This document shows, in pieces, positions 1 through 9,036 of a stretch of 64,000 bases of DNA. The position numbers were made by a program, and so were the translations under genes. Position 1 is the first letter of the stretch, and each line of letters starts with the position of its first letter. Below the pieces are notes generated by a model. That model was not told the origin of the DNA. It worked only from the letters and a program-made list of their open reading frames with translations, and made no database searches. Source of the stretch: Sideroxyarcus emersonii (GTDB lineage: Bacteria > Pseudomonadota > Gammaproteobacteria > Burkholderiales > Gallionellaceae); assembly GCF_021654335.1 (NCBI RefSeq), contig NZ_AP023423.1, positions 2,107,001 through 2,171,000 of the forward strand. Reading direction: 5' to 3'.

Positions 1-1508
1 AGGTCCTTGGTCTTGACCGCATAGCACAGCAAGGTCGGCACCAGGGTCAGGGTCAGCAGGATCGCGCCGATCAGGGCAAAAGTCAGGGTGAACGCCATCG
101 GCGAGAAAATCTTCCCCTCTACGCGCTGGAAGGTAAAGATCGGCACGAAAGCCAGGATGATGATCAGCTTGGAGAACAGGATCGGGCGGCCCAGTTCGAT
201 CCCGGTCTGCTTGATCAGGTGGATGCGCCAGCCGTATGTACGATGCTGGGGCAGCTCATCCAGCTTGGCCAGGGCAAGTTTCACCATCAACGCCTCGACC
301 AGCACCACCGCACTGTCGATGATGATGCCGAAGTCCACTGCGCCGAGCGAGATCAGGTTGGCGGAAACGCCGCGCGCATCCATCAGGATGAAGGCAAACA
401 GCATGGCCAGGGGGATGATGATCGCGACCGACAATGCGGCATACCAGTTGCGCAGGAACAGGATCAGGATCGCCACCACCAGGATCGCGCCCACGATCAG
501 GTTCTCGGTGACGGTATGCACGGTGTGACGCACCAGGTCGGTACGGTCGTAATAGGGGACGATCTTCACGCCCGGCGGCAGCTTGCGGGAGAGTTCATCG
601 AGTCTCTGCTTGATGCCCCCTACGACCTTGCTGGCGTTCTGCCCCTTGGTCATCTGCACGATGCCCTGCACGATGTTGTCGTACTCGTTGAATGCGACGA
701 TGCCCGACCGCGGGCGATACCCGATCGCGACTTCGCCGATATCCTTCACCAGCACGGTCTTGCCGTCCTTGGCGGCGATCACCACGTTGGCGATGTCGTC
801 CAGACTACCGAACAGGCCGATGCTGCGCAGCACCAGCGCCTCGTCGCCGCGCCGGATCACCCCGCCGCCGGCATTGCTGCTGTTCGCGCCTATCGCCTGC
901 GACACCTGGTCGATGCTGACCCCGTATTTGCGCAACAGGAAAGGGTTGATGCGGATCTGGTATTCCTTCACCGTACCGCCGAAGCTGACCACATCCGCCA
1001 CGCCGGGCACCTGGCGCAAAGCGGGCCGCAGCACCCAGTCCTGCAGTGCGCGCACTTCGTTGAGCGACATGCCCGGCGCATCCAGCACATAACGATACAC
1101 TTCGCCGACGGCGTTGGTGAGCGGGGCAAGGCCGGGCTGCAACCCCGGCGGCAGGGTGACGTTCTGCAGGTGTTCCATCACCTGCGCCCGGGCAAAATAG
1201 TCGTCGGTATTGTCGGCGAAGGTCAGCGTGACGACGGACAGTCCGGTGATGGAAACCGAACGCAGCTGCGTCATGCGCGGAACGCCGCTCATTTCGCGTT
1301 CGATCGGCAGGGTGATGCTGCGCTCCACCTCTTCCGGCGCCTGTCCGGGCGACTGGGTGACGATCTGCACCTGTACATCCTGCACATCCGGGAACGCCTC
1401 GATCGGCATGTCCTGCACCGCGCGCCAGCCGACGATGGCCAGCACCAGCGCCGCAGCCAGCACGAATATCCGCTGCTGCAGTGCAAAGGAAAGAAGTTTG
1501 TCTAACAT
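1..1508 (-). CDS. czcA: Heavy-metal RND efflux pump inner-membrane protein, CzcA family (partial)
   Basis: Proton-driven inner-membrane pump of a tripartite heavy-metal exporter. Only the first 502 codons lie in the window; the rest runs off the left edge. The ATG at 1508 opens MLDKLLSFALQQRIF with a first membrane helix, followed by the periplasmic porter region with RND features such as PIEAFPDVQDVQVQIVTQSPG. The TM4 motif reads DFGVIVDSAVVLVE, closer to the DFG-x3-D pattern of divalent-cation (Zn/Co/Cd) pumps than to the CusA type, so the substrate is probably a divalent metal; this is inference. It lies 21 bp downstream of the membrane fusion gene, last in the visible part of the operon. 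Confidence 0.93.
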   Translation of the reverse strand, partial: MLDKLLSFALQQRIFVLAAALVLAIVGWRAVQDMPIEAFPDVQDVQVQIVTQSPGQAPEEVERSITLPIEREMSGVPRMTQLRSVSITGLSVVTLTFADNTDDYFARAQVMEHLQNVTLPPGLQPGLAPLTNAVGEVYRYVLDAPGMSLNEVRALQDWVLRPALRQVPGVADVVSFGGTVKEYQIRINPFLLRKYGVSIDQVSQAIGANSSNAGGGVIRRGDEALVLRSIGLFGSLDDIANVVIAAKDGKTVLVKDIGEVAIGYRPRSGIVAFNEYDNIVQGIVQMTKGQNASKVVGGIKQRLDELSRKLPPGVKIVPYYDRTDLVRHTVHTVTENLIVGAILVVAILILFLRNWYAALSVAIIIPLAMLFAFILMDARGVSANLISLGAVDFGIIIDSAVVLVEALMVKLALAKLDELPQHRTYGWRIHLIKQTGIELGRPILFSKLIIILAFVPIFTFQRVEGKIFSPMAFTLTFALIGAILLTLTLVPTLLCYAVKTKD

Positions 1509-1529
1509 ATCGTTACCCGCCTGTGGCGA

Positions 1530-2690
1530 TCAGTCGGTGCCAGACAGTTCTGAATTCAGCAGCAGTGCGCCCGTGGTGACCACGCGTTCGCCGGCATGGA
1601 GGCCATCCTTGACGTAGCTGTATTCATGGCTCTGCAACCCGAGTTCGACGCGACGCCGTTGCAATACGCCAGGCCCCTGCTCGACGAAAACATAATTGTG
1701 CAAACCCAGCGTGAACAATGCCGCATTGGGAACGCGCGGGACGGTGCGATGGCTGTCCAGCACCGGCGTGACGCGCGCATACATCTCGGGCTTGAGCCGG
1801 TTTGCGCTGTTATCGATCTCGGCACGCACCTGGATACGGCGCGTCACCGGATCGAGCGCTTCGGCGATGACGACGATCCTGGCCTTGAACACCTCGCCGG
1901 GATAGGCATCGACTTCCACCGACACCGGCTGCCCGACCTTCACCTTGTCCAGGTAGAGTTCCGGCAGATCGATGAGCGCCCACAGCTTTTTCGGATCGGT
2001 GATGACAAAGAGCGGATTGGCTCCGTCGGTACGCACTTCGCTGCCCACATTCACCTGGCGCTCGCTGATCATCCCGCCGACCGGCGCACGCAAGACGAAC
2101 TTGCCATCCGTCACCGATGCGACGCTCTGCAGGTTGTGCAAGCGCGCTGCGGCACGCTGTTCTTCGGCTTCGGCCTGGTGGAAATCGGCCTCGGTCGATT
2201 CGAAGTCCTTTTGCGCAATGCCGTTGACCGGCAACAATTCGCGCGCCCGCTCGAGCGCCTGGCGCTTGCGCTGCAGGTCCGCTTTCGCCTTGACATCATC
2301 AGCGGTCGCCTGGGCATAGTCGGGGGCATCCAGCACCAGCAGCTCATCGCCCGCCTTGACCTCGCGTCCCGCATCTGCCGTGATCTTCAGCACCCGTCCG
2401 GCAATGGGCGGATAGACGCGCGCAGTATGGTTGTCGTCGTAGGCCAGGCGCGCATTCAGCGACTCGACCAGCGGCTCCGGATATTCCTCCACATCCTTGA
2501 TCTGCAGGAAAGCCAGCTGCGGCGCATTCGCCGCGAAATGTATGGTATCGCCGGGGGCGCGGGCGACCGGCTGCTCCGGATTGGCCTCAGGTTTCGAGGC
2601 ACCCTGGAATTTCTGCCAACCGATATAGCCAGCCCCGGCAAGCAGGGCTAACGCCAGCAAGCCGAATATTGTTTTCTTGTACTGACTCAA
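1530..2690 (-). CDS. RND efflux membrane fusion (adaptor) protein, CzcB-like
   Basis: Periplasmic adaptor of 386 residues linking the RND pump to the outer-membrane channel. An N-terminal anchor helix (about 9-24) is followed by a biotinyl-lipoyl half (GREVKAGDELLVLDAP), a helical hairpin rich in K, R, E and A (about 125-185), the second lipoyl half and beta-barrel domains. The start codon is TTG (MSQYKKTIFG) and overlaps the stop of the upstream channel gene as TTGA, implying translational coupling. No in-frame ATG would keep the anchor helix. No His-rich metal-binding N-terminus is seen. Confidence 0.92.
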   Translation of the reverse strand: MSQYKKTIFGLLALALLAGAGYIGWQKFQGASKPEANPEQPVARAPGDTIHFAANAPQLAFLQIKDVEEYPEPLVESLNARLAYDDNHTARVYPPIAGRVLKITADAGREVKAGDELLVLDAPDYAQATADDVKAKADLQRKRQALERARELLPVNGIAQKDFESTEADFHQAEAEEQRAAARLHNLQSVASVTDGKFVLRAPVGGMISERQVNVGSEVRTDGANPLFVITDPKKLWALIDLPELYLDKVKVGQPVSVEVDAYPGEVFKARIVVIAEALDPVTRRIQVRAEIDNSANRLKPEMYARVTPVLDSHRTVPRVPNAALFTLGLHNYVFVEQGPGVLQRRRVELGLQSHEYSYVKDGLHAGERVVTTGALLLNSELSGTD

Positions 2691-4234
2691 GGTTGTCTCG
2701 CCCCTACCTTACTTGTCTGGTCATGGTTCCACCAGCCGCCGCCCAGTGCCTGGAACAGTGCCGCCGTGTCGCCCAGCCGGTTGGTCTGCGCCTGCACCAG
2801 GTTGATGTTCGCCAGTTGTTCGTTCAGCTGTGCGACCAGCAAGGTCTGGAAATCGACGGCACCCGCCTCATATTGTTTATGCGTCAGCTCGCTCATCTTG
2901 CCCGCCGCTTGCGCTGCTTTCGCCGCCGCCTTTAACGCGCGAGCGTCGGATTGGATGACATACAGCGTATCGGCCACATTCTGCAAAGCTGCCATTACGA
3001 CCCCGCGATACTGGGCTCCGGCCTGCGTCAATCCTTGTTTTGCCGCGCGGGATTTGGCTCGCAAGGTACCGCCGTCGAAGATGGTCTGCGCGACATTACC
3101 GGTGAGATCGAAGAAGCCGCCGCCGTTCTTGAACATCCATGTCGGGGAAGAGGCCATGCCGCCGATCGCACCGGTGATGGCGAACTGCGGCAACGTATTG
3201 GCGATGGCCACTCCGTATTGCGCGCTGGCGTAATGCAACTGCGCTTCGGCGATACGTACATCCGGGCGCTGCTGCACCAGCCTGGACGGCAGGCTCAACG
3301 GCAGCTCCTGCGGCAGGTGCAATCCGTCCAGCGTGAACGTCTCGTCGATGTCCTGATCCGGCGTATTGCCGGCCAGTACGCGCAACAGATCGCGCGTCTG
3401 TTCCAGCTGCTGCTGCAAGGGCACCAACGCCTGCTGGGCCAGCGCGGATGCCATTTCCTGCTGGGTCACTTCCATCTCGGAGACGTAGCCCAGCTTGAGC
3501 TGATTGCGCACGATCTCGAGCGCTTGCTGATTCAGGCTGACGATCTTGAGTTGCGCCTCGATCTGCGCACGCAGCGAAGCCTCCTGTATCGCTGCCGCAA
3601 CCACGTTGGAAGCCAGCGTAATGTAGGTTGCTTCCAGTTGCAGCTGCTGCATCTCAACCTGTGCCTGCGCCGATTCGACCTGCCTGCGATTGGCACCGAA
3701 CACGTCAGGCACATAGCCCACGGTCAGCTGTGCAATGTGAAAATTGTAATAAGCCGGACCGTTGTATTTGGGACCGGCCGGGTTGGAATAAGTCTGAATG
3801 ACCGAACCGTTGCCCTGCTGGCCGGGCGAATTGCCCCCCATATTGCCGGCCAGCTTGTTGCGCGACGGGGAATAGCTGGCTGCGACCGTGGGGTAGAAGA
3901 AACCTTGCTGGGCAGCGGTGTACTCCTTGGCCTGCTGCAATGCCGCCTGCGCCGCTTCGATATCCGGATTGGCCTTGAACGCGCGTTTGATCAGCGCGTC
4001 GATCTGCGGCGACTGGAACAGTTTCCACCAATCGGAAGGAATGTCCTGCCCGGGAACGAATTTCTGCGCTTCGCCATGCAAGGTTTGAGCCGACTCGGTC
4101 GGTTGCGTCGCCACAGGGCCTGCATAACCTGCAGCAGCGGGCGCATCGGGACGCTTGAAGTCCGGGCCCGCCGCGCAACCGCACAGAGCGGCCAACAGGA
4201 ACAGCGATATCGGTTTTTTTCGCAATTTGTTCAA
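2687..4234 (-). CDS. Outer-membrane efflux lipoprotein, TolC/NodT family
   Basis: Outer-membrane channel of the metal RND system, about 515 residues. The N-terminus carries a lipoprotein signal with lipobox LCGC (SLFLLAALCGCAAGPDF), so Cys near residue 20 is probably acylated. Two OEP repeats follow, with long Gln/Ala-rich helices such as IEAAQAALQQAKEYTAAQQGFFYPTV. The frame stays open upstream to 4408, but those residues look non-coding; the TTG at 4234, just before the signal peptide, is the most sensible start, though its ribosome site is weak. It is first of the three efflux genes and overlaps the adaptor gene. Confidence 0.88.
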   Translation of the reverse strand: MNKLRKKPISLFLLAALCGCAAGPDFKRPDAPAAAGYAGPVATQPTESAQTLHGEAQKFVPGQDIPSDWWKLFQSPQIDALIKRAFKANPDIEAAQAALQQAKEYTAAQQGFFYPTVAASYSPSRNKLAGNMGGNSPGQQGNGSVIQTYSNPAGPKYNGPAYYNFHIAQLTVGYVPDVFGANRRQVESAQAQVEMQQLQLEATYITLASNVVAAAIQEASLRAQIEAQLKIVSLNQQALEIVRNQLKLGYVSEMEVTQQEMASALAQQALVPLQQQLEQTRDLLRVLAGNTPDQDIDETFTLDGLHLPQELPLSLPSRLVQQRPDVRIAEAQLHYASAQYGVAIANTLPQFAITGAIGGMASSPTWMFKNGGGFFDLTGNVAQTIFDGGTLRAKSRAAKQGLTQAGAQYRGVVMAALQNVADTLYVIQSDARALKAAAKAAQAAGKMSELTHKQYEAGAVDFQTLLVAQLNEQLANINLVQAQTNRLGDTAALFQALGGGWWNHDQTSKVGARQP

Positions 4235-4447
4235 ACTTATAAGCCCAGTGGATTGATTCACGGCAGCGCATCGGACCGAACCCAACGCACCGGGTTCCCG
4301 AAGGCACCGCATTCTAACCGAGAATCGGGGATCGTTCCTTCTGCCGCATCTTTCCTCGTCACCAGCCAAACGCATCGAATGTAAATCCTTCATGCCTGCG
4401 ACCATCATGCAAGCCCCGGTCGTCGCAAAATTCAGGCAAACCGCCTG

Positions 4448-5818
4448 TCAGAACTCGACATGCAAACGCAGGGCATACACGTCGATCGGTCCGCGGTCGG
4501 CGTTGTAGGCCGGGTTCTGGATACGCTGATAGTCTGCTGTCAGCCAATAATCCCTCGCCAGGCTCCAGCTGTAGAAGCCCTCGAATATGTCTTCCGGGCG
4601 GTAGTTCAACCGGCCGTCGCCGATGAAGAAGGAAATGCCGCCAGCTTCAAGGAAACGGCGGCGGTCTGCCGAGATGGTATTGCGCATCAATGAAAGACCG
4701 ACGTTATCCTGGTGGCGCCCCCACTGATCCCCCTTGATCAGCAAGCCGCTCGAAAACGAGCCATCGGCTTCGGTGAAAGCGTAGGTCTCGGTGCGCCCGT
4801 CTGCTTTCATGGCGCGCATGAAAAACCCGGCGCTGTCGCTGATTTCCTGCTCGATATTGACGCCCAGCCCGTACTTGGTCTTGACGCCAGTGCGCACCGC
4901 ATTGAGCGCATCCGGACCGGTGTACGAACCCGGATGGGTATTCAGCCATGCCAGCGCATCGCTGAAGCTGGCCAGGTTGGCACGATCCCGCCACCCCAGC
5001 ACCCGCACCGCGCCGGGGCGGCCATACAGCGTATGCGCATGTTCGACTTCCAACTGGTCCCCATAGTGGCTGCCGATCGCGTAGTCGAGCGGCAATCCAT
5101 TCGGGGTCTCCGGCCCCGTCATGCGGCCGTAGCGCAGCACCCAGTCATCCCGATACCATTCGCCGGCGAAGCCCCAGCCGAAACCACGCGCATCGGCCGC
5201 ATAATCATAGGCCGCATAAGTCATGTTGCCCCAGTTCATGAACTGGGTACGCGGATCCTTGGCGTAGGCATTCGGATCGAACACATCCAGTGTGGAAAAA
5301 TTCCCGACCGTCAGCACAAAACGATTCTTGTCATGCCAGCCGGCCATCTGGTTGAGATCGGATTCGACATGCTCGGTGCCGCCGCCGTTGTTCCAGGTCT
5401 GCCGCAAGAAGAGCTTTTGCCGGTACAAAGTCGGATTGGGTCCGGCGGCGCGAGTGATCTCGCCATTGGTGAAACCGCCGAGACCGATCAGGTTGCCGGA
5501 AAACGGCATACCCTGGAATACTTCCGGGGTCAAATAGACTTCGCCGTCCTGCCACGGCCTGAATCCCAGAAAAGCATCGACGGAAAACGTGTACATCGTT
5601 TCGGCATTTGCATGCAGGCTGTTAGGCCCGGAATAGGCCGCCTGGTAAGCCGGATGGCGCTGCCAGTTGTAGGTCATCTGGAATCGTGCTGTCGTATCTT
5701 CTTCGTCGCTGGCGTCAGCCCGACACCCTGTCGATATGGAAAATCCGATCACGAGTAAAAGCGCTAGCCAGAATGGCGAAAATGCCGACCCCGAGCAATC
5801 TGACAGGTTGAAACGCAA
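4448..5818 (-). CDS. Carbohydrate-selective porin, OprB family
   Basis: Outer-membrane beta-barrel of 456 residues, read as an OprB-family porin. It has an N-terminal export signal (FWLALLLVIGFSIST, cleavage perhaps after GCRADA), then typical OprB segments (VYLTPEVFQGMPFSGN, GWAGEWY-like strands, YRPEDIFEGFYSWSLARDYWLTADYQRIQNPAYN) and ends in Phe (LRLHVEF), as barrel proteins do. The start is TTG at 5818, supported by an AGGAGA ribosome site about 7 bases upstream. It lies 213 bp before the metal-efflux operon on the same strand; whether the two are co-transcribed is unclear, and the solute is not predictable. Confidence 0.85.
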   Translation of the reverse strand: MRFNLSDCSGSAFSPFWLALLLVIGFSISTGCRADASDEEDTTARFQMTYNWQRHPAYQAAYSGPNSLHANAETMYTFSVDAFLGFRPWQDGEVYLTPEVFQGMPFSGNLIGLGGFTNGEITRAAGPNPTLYRQKLFLRQTWNNGGGTEHVESDLNQMAGWHDKNRFVLTVGNFSTLDVFDPNAYAKDPRTQFMNWGNMTYAAYDYAADARGFGWGFAGEWYRDDWVLRYGRMTGPETPNGLPLDYAIGSHYGDQLEVEHAHTLYGRPGAVRVLGWRDRANLASFSDALAWLNTHPGSYTGPDALNAVRTGVKTKYGLGVNIEQEISDSAGFFMRAMKADGRTETYAFTEADGSFSSGLLIKGDQWGRHQDNVGLSLMRNTISADRRRFLEAGGISFFIGDGRLNYRPEDIFEGFYSWSLARDYWLTADYQRIQNPAYNADRGPIDVYALRLHVEF

Positions 5819-6233
5819 CTACTCTCTCCTTTGAGGTATATGGGTAAATACCGTTGCAGGAACATTCGCGGCACGCACTGGTTCGCAACAAGCCAGTTGG
5901 CGCCGATCAATGGTAGTCAGAAGATGGATGAACCGGGTATCGCCGGATATTGACACCGCTTCCCGCAGTCGACGAGAGCGGCAGAATACTGCGCGTTATT
6001 TCGCCGAAAGCCTTCCCGCCATGCCGACGGGGAAACCACTATGACTTGAACAAGTACCCACAAGAATTTCCGCAAAAAAACGCGCGGATTCTGGCCCAGA
6101 ATTATATGAATGTAAAGTTACAATCCGATGACTCGGGCATATCGCCATATACCGTCGGCCTGCCGGGCTTTGGTGTGACACTGCATATTGGGTTATATTC
6201 CGTTTAATTAATGCATACACGCTCGGCACCACA
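5819..6233. other. 415-bp intergenic region between porin and ABC operon
   Basis: No convincing gene. It separates the leftward porin and the rightward ABC operon, so it should hold both promoters. An 85-codon open frame at 5950-6207 has no ribosome site, no recognisable domain and irregular composition, and I take it as chance. The segment from about 6050 to 6210 is markedly more AT-rich than its surroundings. A small inverted repeat, GGTAT and ATACC separated by 8 bases, lies near 5836-5853 in the porin leader. Confidence 0.5.
6170..6199 (+). promoter_or_regulatory. Candidate sigma-70 promoter for ABC operon
   Basis: TTGGTG at 6170-6175 and TATATT at 6194-6199, separated by 18 bases, in the AT-rich stretch about 35 bases before the ABC ATPase start. 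Read by eye only. Confidence 0.4.
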
Positions 6234-6968
6234 ATGACCGCCCCGCTCACCCTTTCCGCACAGGATCTGCTGCGCCGCCGCGACCACCGGCTGGTGGTGG
6301 AGGGCGTGTCGCTGGAGCTGCGGCGCGGCGAGGTGCTGGGCCTGCTGGGGCACAACGGCGCAGGGAAGAGCACCACTTTGCAGATGCTCACCGGCGCCCT
6401 GCCGGCGCATGGCGGGCAGATCCAGGTGTGCGGTTTCGACATGCAGCATCAGCCGCAACAGGCCAAAGCCTGCATCGGCTTCCTGCCTGAACACCCGCCG
6501 CTCTACCGCGACATGCGCGTCGACGACTATCTGCTGTTCGCCGCACGCCTGCATCGCATCCCTCCCGCCAAGCTCGCCGGCGCGCTGGCTTTGGCCAAGC
6601 AGCGCTGCGGCCTGCAGGATAGCGGCAACAGGATCATCGGCACCCTGTCAAAAGGCTACCAGCAGCGCGTGGGGATCGCGCAGGCCATCATCCACAACCC
6701 CGCCGTGGTGGTGCTGGACGAACCCACCGTCGGTCTTGACCCCGCGCAGATACGCGACATCCGTGCGCTCATCCGCGAACTCGGCGACAGCAGCAGCGTG
6801 ATCCTGTCCACCCACATGCTGAATGAAGTGGAGAGCCTGTGCGACCGCGTGCTGATCCTGCAGAAGGGACGCCTGATCTTCAGCGGCAGCAATGCCGAGT
6901 TGCTGACAAACGGCAATATGGAAGAGGCCTTCCTGCAGATCACCGAGAACCAGGCGGCCGCAGCATGA
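6234..6968 (+). CDS. ABC transporter ATP-binding protein (GldA/NosF-like)
   Basis: Cytoplasmic ATPase of 244 residues that powers the adjacent permease. Walker A GHNGAGKST lies near residues 39-47; the signature is the divergent LSKGYQQRVGIAQA form seen in multidrug/gliding-type (ABC-2) exporters; Walker B is VVVLDEPTVGLDP, and the H-loop lies in LSTHMLNEVE. Its stop overlaps the permease start (ATGA). Together with the permease and the GldG-like protein it forms a three-gene unit; the substrate is unknown. Confidence 0.92.
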   Translation: MTAPLTLSAQDLLRRRDHRLVVEGVSLELRRGEVLGLLGHNGAGKSTTLQMLTGALPAHGGQIQVCGFDMQHQPQQAKACIGFLPEHPPLYRDMRVDDYLLFAARLHRIPPAKLAGALALAKQRCGLQDSGNRIIGTLSKGYQQRVGIAQAIIHNPAVVVLDEPTVGLDPAQIRDIRALIRELGDSSSVILSTHMLNEVESLCDRVLILQKGRLIFSGSNAELLTNGNMEEAFLQITENQAAAA

Positions 6969-7708
6969 TCTTCACCATCGCCCGCAAAGAATTCCGCAGC
7001 CTGTTCGCCGCGCCTTCCACCTGGTGGATGCTGGCACTGATGCAATTCCTGTTCGCCTGGTTCTTCTTCGTCCGCATCGACGATTATCTGCAAGTGCAGG
7101 CCCAGCTGACCCAGCTTGCCAATGCGCCGGGCTCGACCATCGCCGTCGCTTCGCCGCTGTACAGTGCACTGGCGCTGATGCTGATGCTGCTGATCCCGTT
7201 GTTCACCATGCGCCTGATCGCCGAAGAACGCCGCAACCGGACCTGGGTGCTGTTGCTCACCGCTCCCGTCTCGGTGACACACATCGTGCTGGGGAAATTC
7301 CTCGGCCTGATGCTGCTGCTCGTGCTCATCGTGGCGGGCAGCGCCATCATGCTCGTCACATTGCTGCTCGGTACGCATGCCGATCTCGGCCTCATGCTTG
7401 CCAACATCCTGGGCGTGCTGCTGCTGTCCGCCAGCTATGCCGCGCTCGGCCTGTATTTCTCCGCATTGAGCAAGCAGCCGGTGATCGCCGCGATCGGTGC
7501 GCTGGGCATGTCGTTCGGCCTCTGGCTGCTCGAACTCAGCGCCAGTGACAATCGCAGTTTCCTGCGCGCGATCTCGCCGAACGCGCACTTCCAGAACCTG
7601 AACATGGGACTGGTCAACAGCGCCGACCTCATCTATTTCATGCTGTTCACCGCAACCCTGCTGTGGCTCACGATACGCCAGCTGAACGACGAACGCCGCT
7701 CTTCATGA
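6965..7708 (+). CDS. ABC-2 type permease (GldF-like)
   Basis: Integral membrane subunit, 247 residues, starting MIFTIARKEFRSLFAAPSTWWM at the ATG that overlaps the ATPase stop. This opening is typical of ABC-2 permeases, in which an amphipathic KEFRSLF segment precedes TM1. About six membrane helices are visible (near 20-38, 60-82, 100-125, 133-158, 165-183 and 218-240). The ERRNRTWVLLLTAPVS stretch resembles the coupling region of GldF/NosY-type permeases. The stop overlaps the next start as ATGA. Confidence 0.9.
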   Translation: MIFTIARKEFRSLFAAPSTWWMLALMQFLFAWFFFVRIDDYLQVQAQLTQLANAPGSTIAVASPLYSALALMLMLLIPLFTMRLIAEERRNRTWVLLLTAPVSVTHIVLGKFLGLMLLLVLIVAGSAIMLVTLLLGTHADLGLMLANILGVLLLSASYAALGLYFSALSKQPVIAAIGALGMSFGLWLLELSASDNRSFLRAISPNAHFQNLNMGLVNSADLIYFMLFTATLLWLTIRQLNDERRSS

Positions 7709-9033
7709 AACGCATCCTGCCAATCCTCAAACGAACCCTCTCGCTGCTGTTGGTGCTGGCAGCGGCTGGCGCGCTGTTCCAGCTCGCCGCCCGCTTCCCC
7801 GCTCAATGGGATGTCACCCAGAACGCGCTCAACAGCCTGGAACCCGGCAGCGTGGATGCGCTGGCACTGCTGCACGGCCCGGTGAAAATCACGGTGTATG
7901 CCACCGAACGGGATGCCCAGCTTGGCGACATGCGCAAGCTCATCCGCGAATTCGTCGCACTGTACCAGCGCTACAAACCCGATATCTCGCTGAGCTTCGT
8001 CGATCCGGTGAAAGATCCCGAGGCGATGCACAAGGCATCCATCCAGGACAACGGCGAGATGGTGGTCGAGTTCGCCGGGCGCAGCGAGCACATCACCACG
8101 CTGAACGAGCAAACGCTCTCGAGCGCCCTGTTGCACCTGGCCCACGCCAAGGATCAATTGCTGATGTACGTGGGCGGACATGGCGAACGCAAGCTCGACG
8201 GCATCGCCAACCACGACCTCGGCGAGTTCGGCAAACGGCTGCAGCAACTCGGCTACCGCACCGCCAGCCTCAATCTGGCGCTGGCCCAGGACGTGCCCGA
8301 CAATGCCAGCATGCTGGTCCTGACGCAGCCGCAGACCCGGATGATGCCGGGCGAGATGAACAAGCTGCTGCGCTATATCGACAACGGCGGCAACCTGTTG
8401 TGGCTGATCGATGCCGAGCCCTTGCGCGGGCTGGAACCGCTGGCCGAGAAACTCTCCCTGACCGTCATGCCGGGCATCGTGATCGACCCCGCCGCGCAGG
8501 AGATGAACGCCCCGCCGGACTGGGCGCTCGGTGCCGGCTACCCGCCGCACGCCATCACGCGCAATTTCGACCTCATCACCGTGTTCCCGGATGCGCGCGC
8601 CCTGAGCGTCGAGCAGAACGACTCCTGGGAAGCCCGTACGCTGGTGGAAGGTGCGGCGCGCGGCTGGGTCAGCGATCATGGCATAGCCAGACACATCGAC
8701 CAGGACAGGGATATCCCGGGGCCCGTCAACCTGGCCATCACGCTGCAGCGCCGGGTGAACGACCGCGAACAGCGCATCATCGTGGTGGGCAACGGCGCCT
8801 TCCTCGCCAACGCCTATTCGGGCAACGGCGGCAACATCGATTTCGGCATCAACATGGTGAATTGGCTGGCCAATGAAGACCGGCTCATCACCGTACAGCC
8901 GCGCGCCGCAAAAGACGGCCAGATCACCTTGAGCAAGCGGCAGCTTACCTTGCTCAGCACCGGCTTCCTGATCGCGCTGCCGCTGCTCCTCGCCCTGGCA
9001 GGCATCATTCAGTGGCGGCGCAGGAAACGCTAG
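7705..9033 (+). CDS. GldG-like ABC-associated membrane-anchored protein
   Basis: 442-residue auxiliary protein of the ABC unit. It has an N-terminal membrane segment (about 10-28), then a large extracytoplasmic region typical of GldG/DUF4350-type proteins (NALNSLEPGSVDALALLHGPVKITVYAT, LMYVGGHGERKLDGIANHDLGEFGKRLQQLGY, GGNLLWLIDAEPLRG), and a C-terminal helix (about 417-437) ending in WRRRKR. The ATG at 7705 overlaps the permease stop. In Bacteroidetes such genes serve gliding motility; in proteobacteria the role is unproven. That it acts with the upstream ATPase and permease is inferred from overlap and family. Confidence 0.85.
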   Translation: MKRILPILKRTLSLLLVLAAAGALFQLAARFPAQWDVTQNALNSLEPGSVDALALLHGPVKITVYATERDAQLGDMRKLIREFVALYQRYKPDISLSFVDPVKDPEAMHKASIQDNGEMVVEFAGRSEHITTLNEQTLSSALLHLAHAKDQLLMYVGGHGERKLDGIANHDLGEFGKRLQQLGYRTASLNLALAQDVPDNASMLVLTQPQTRMMPGEMNKLLRYIDNGGNLLWLIDAEPLRGLEPLAEKLSLTVMPGIVIDPAAQEMNAPPDWALGAGYPPHAITRNFDLITVFPDARALSVEQNDSWEARTLVEGAARGWVSDHGIARHIDQDRDIPGPVNLAITLQRRVNDREQRIIVVGNGAFLANAYSGNGGNIDFGINMVNWLANEDRLITVQPRAAKDGQITLSKRQLTLLSTGFLIALPLLLALAGIIQWRRRKR

Positions 9034-9036
9034 GCA

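Noticed and set aside
219..1505. Long plus-strand open frame opposite the RND pump
   Set aside because: His/Arg/Gln-rich antisense shadow; the minus strand encodes a clear CzcA-type pump.
5950..6207. 85-codon open frame in the porin-ABC spacer
   Set aside because: No ribosome site, no domain and irregular composition; it overlaps the likely promoter region.
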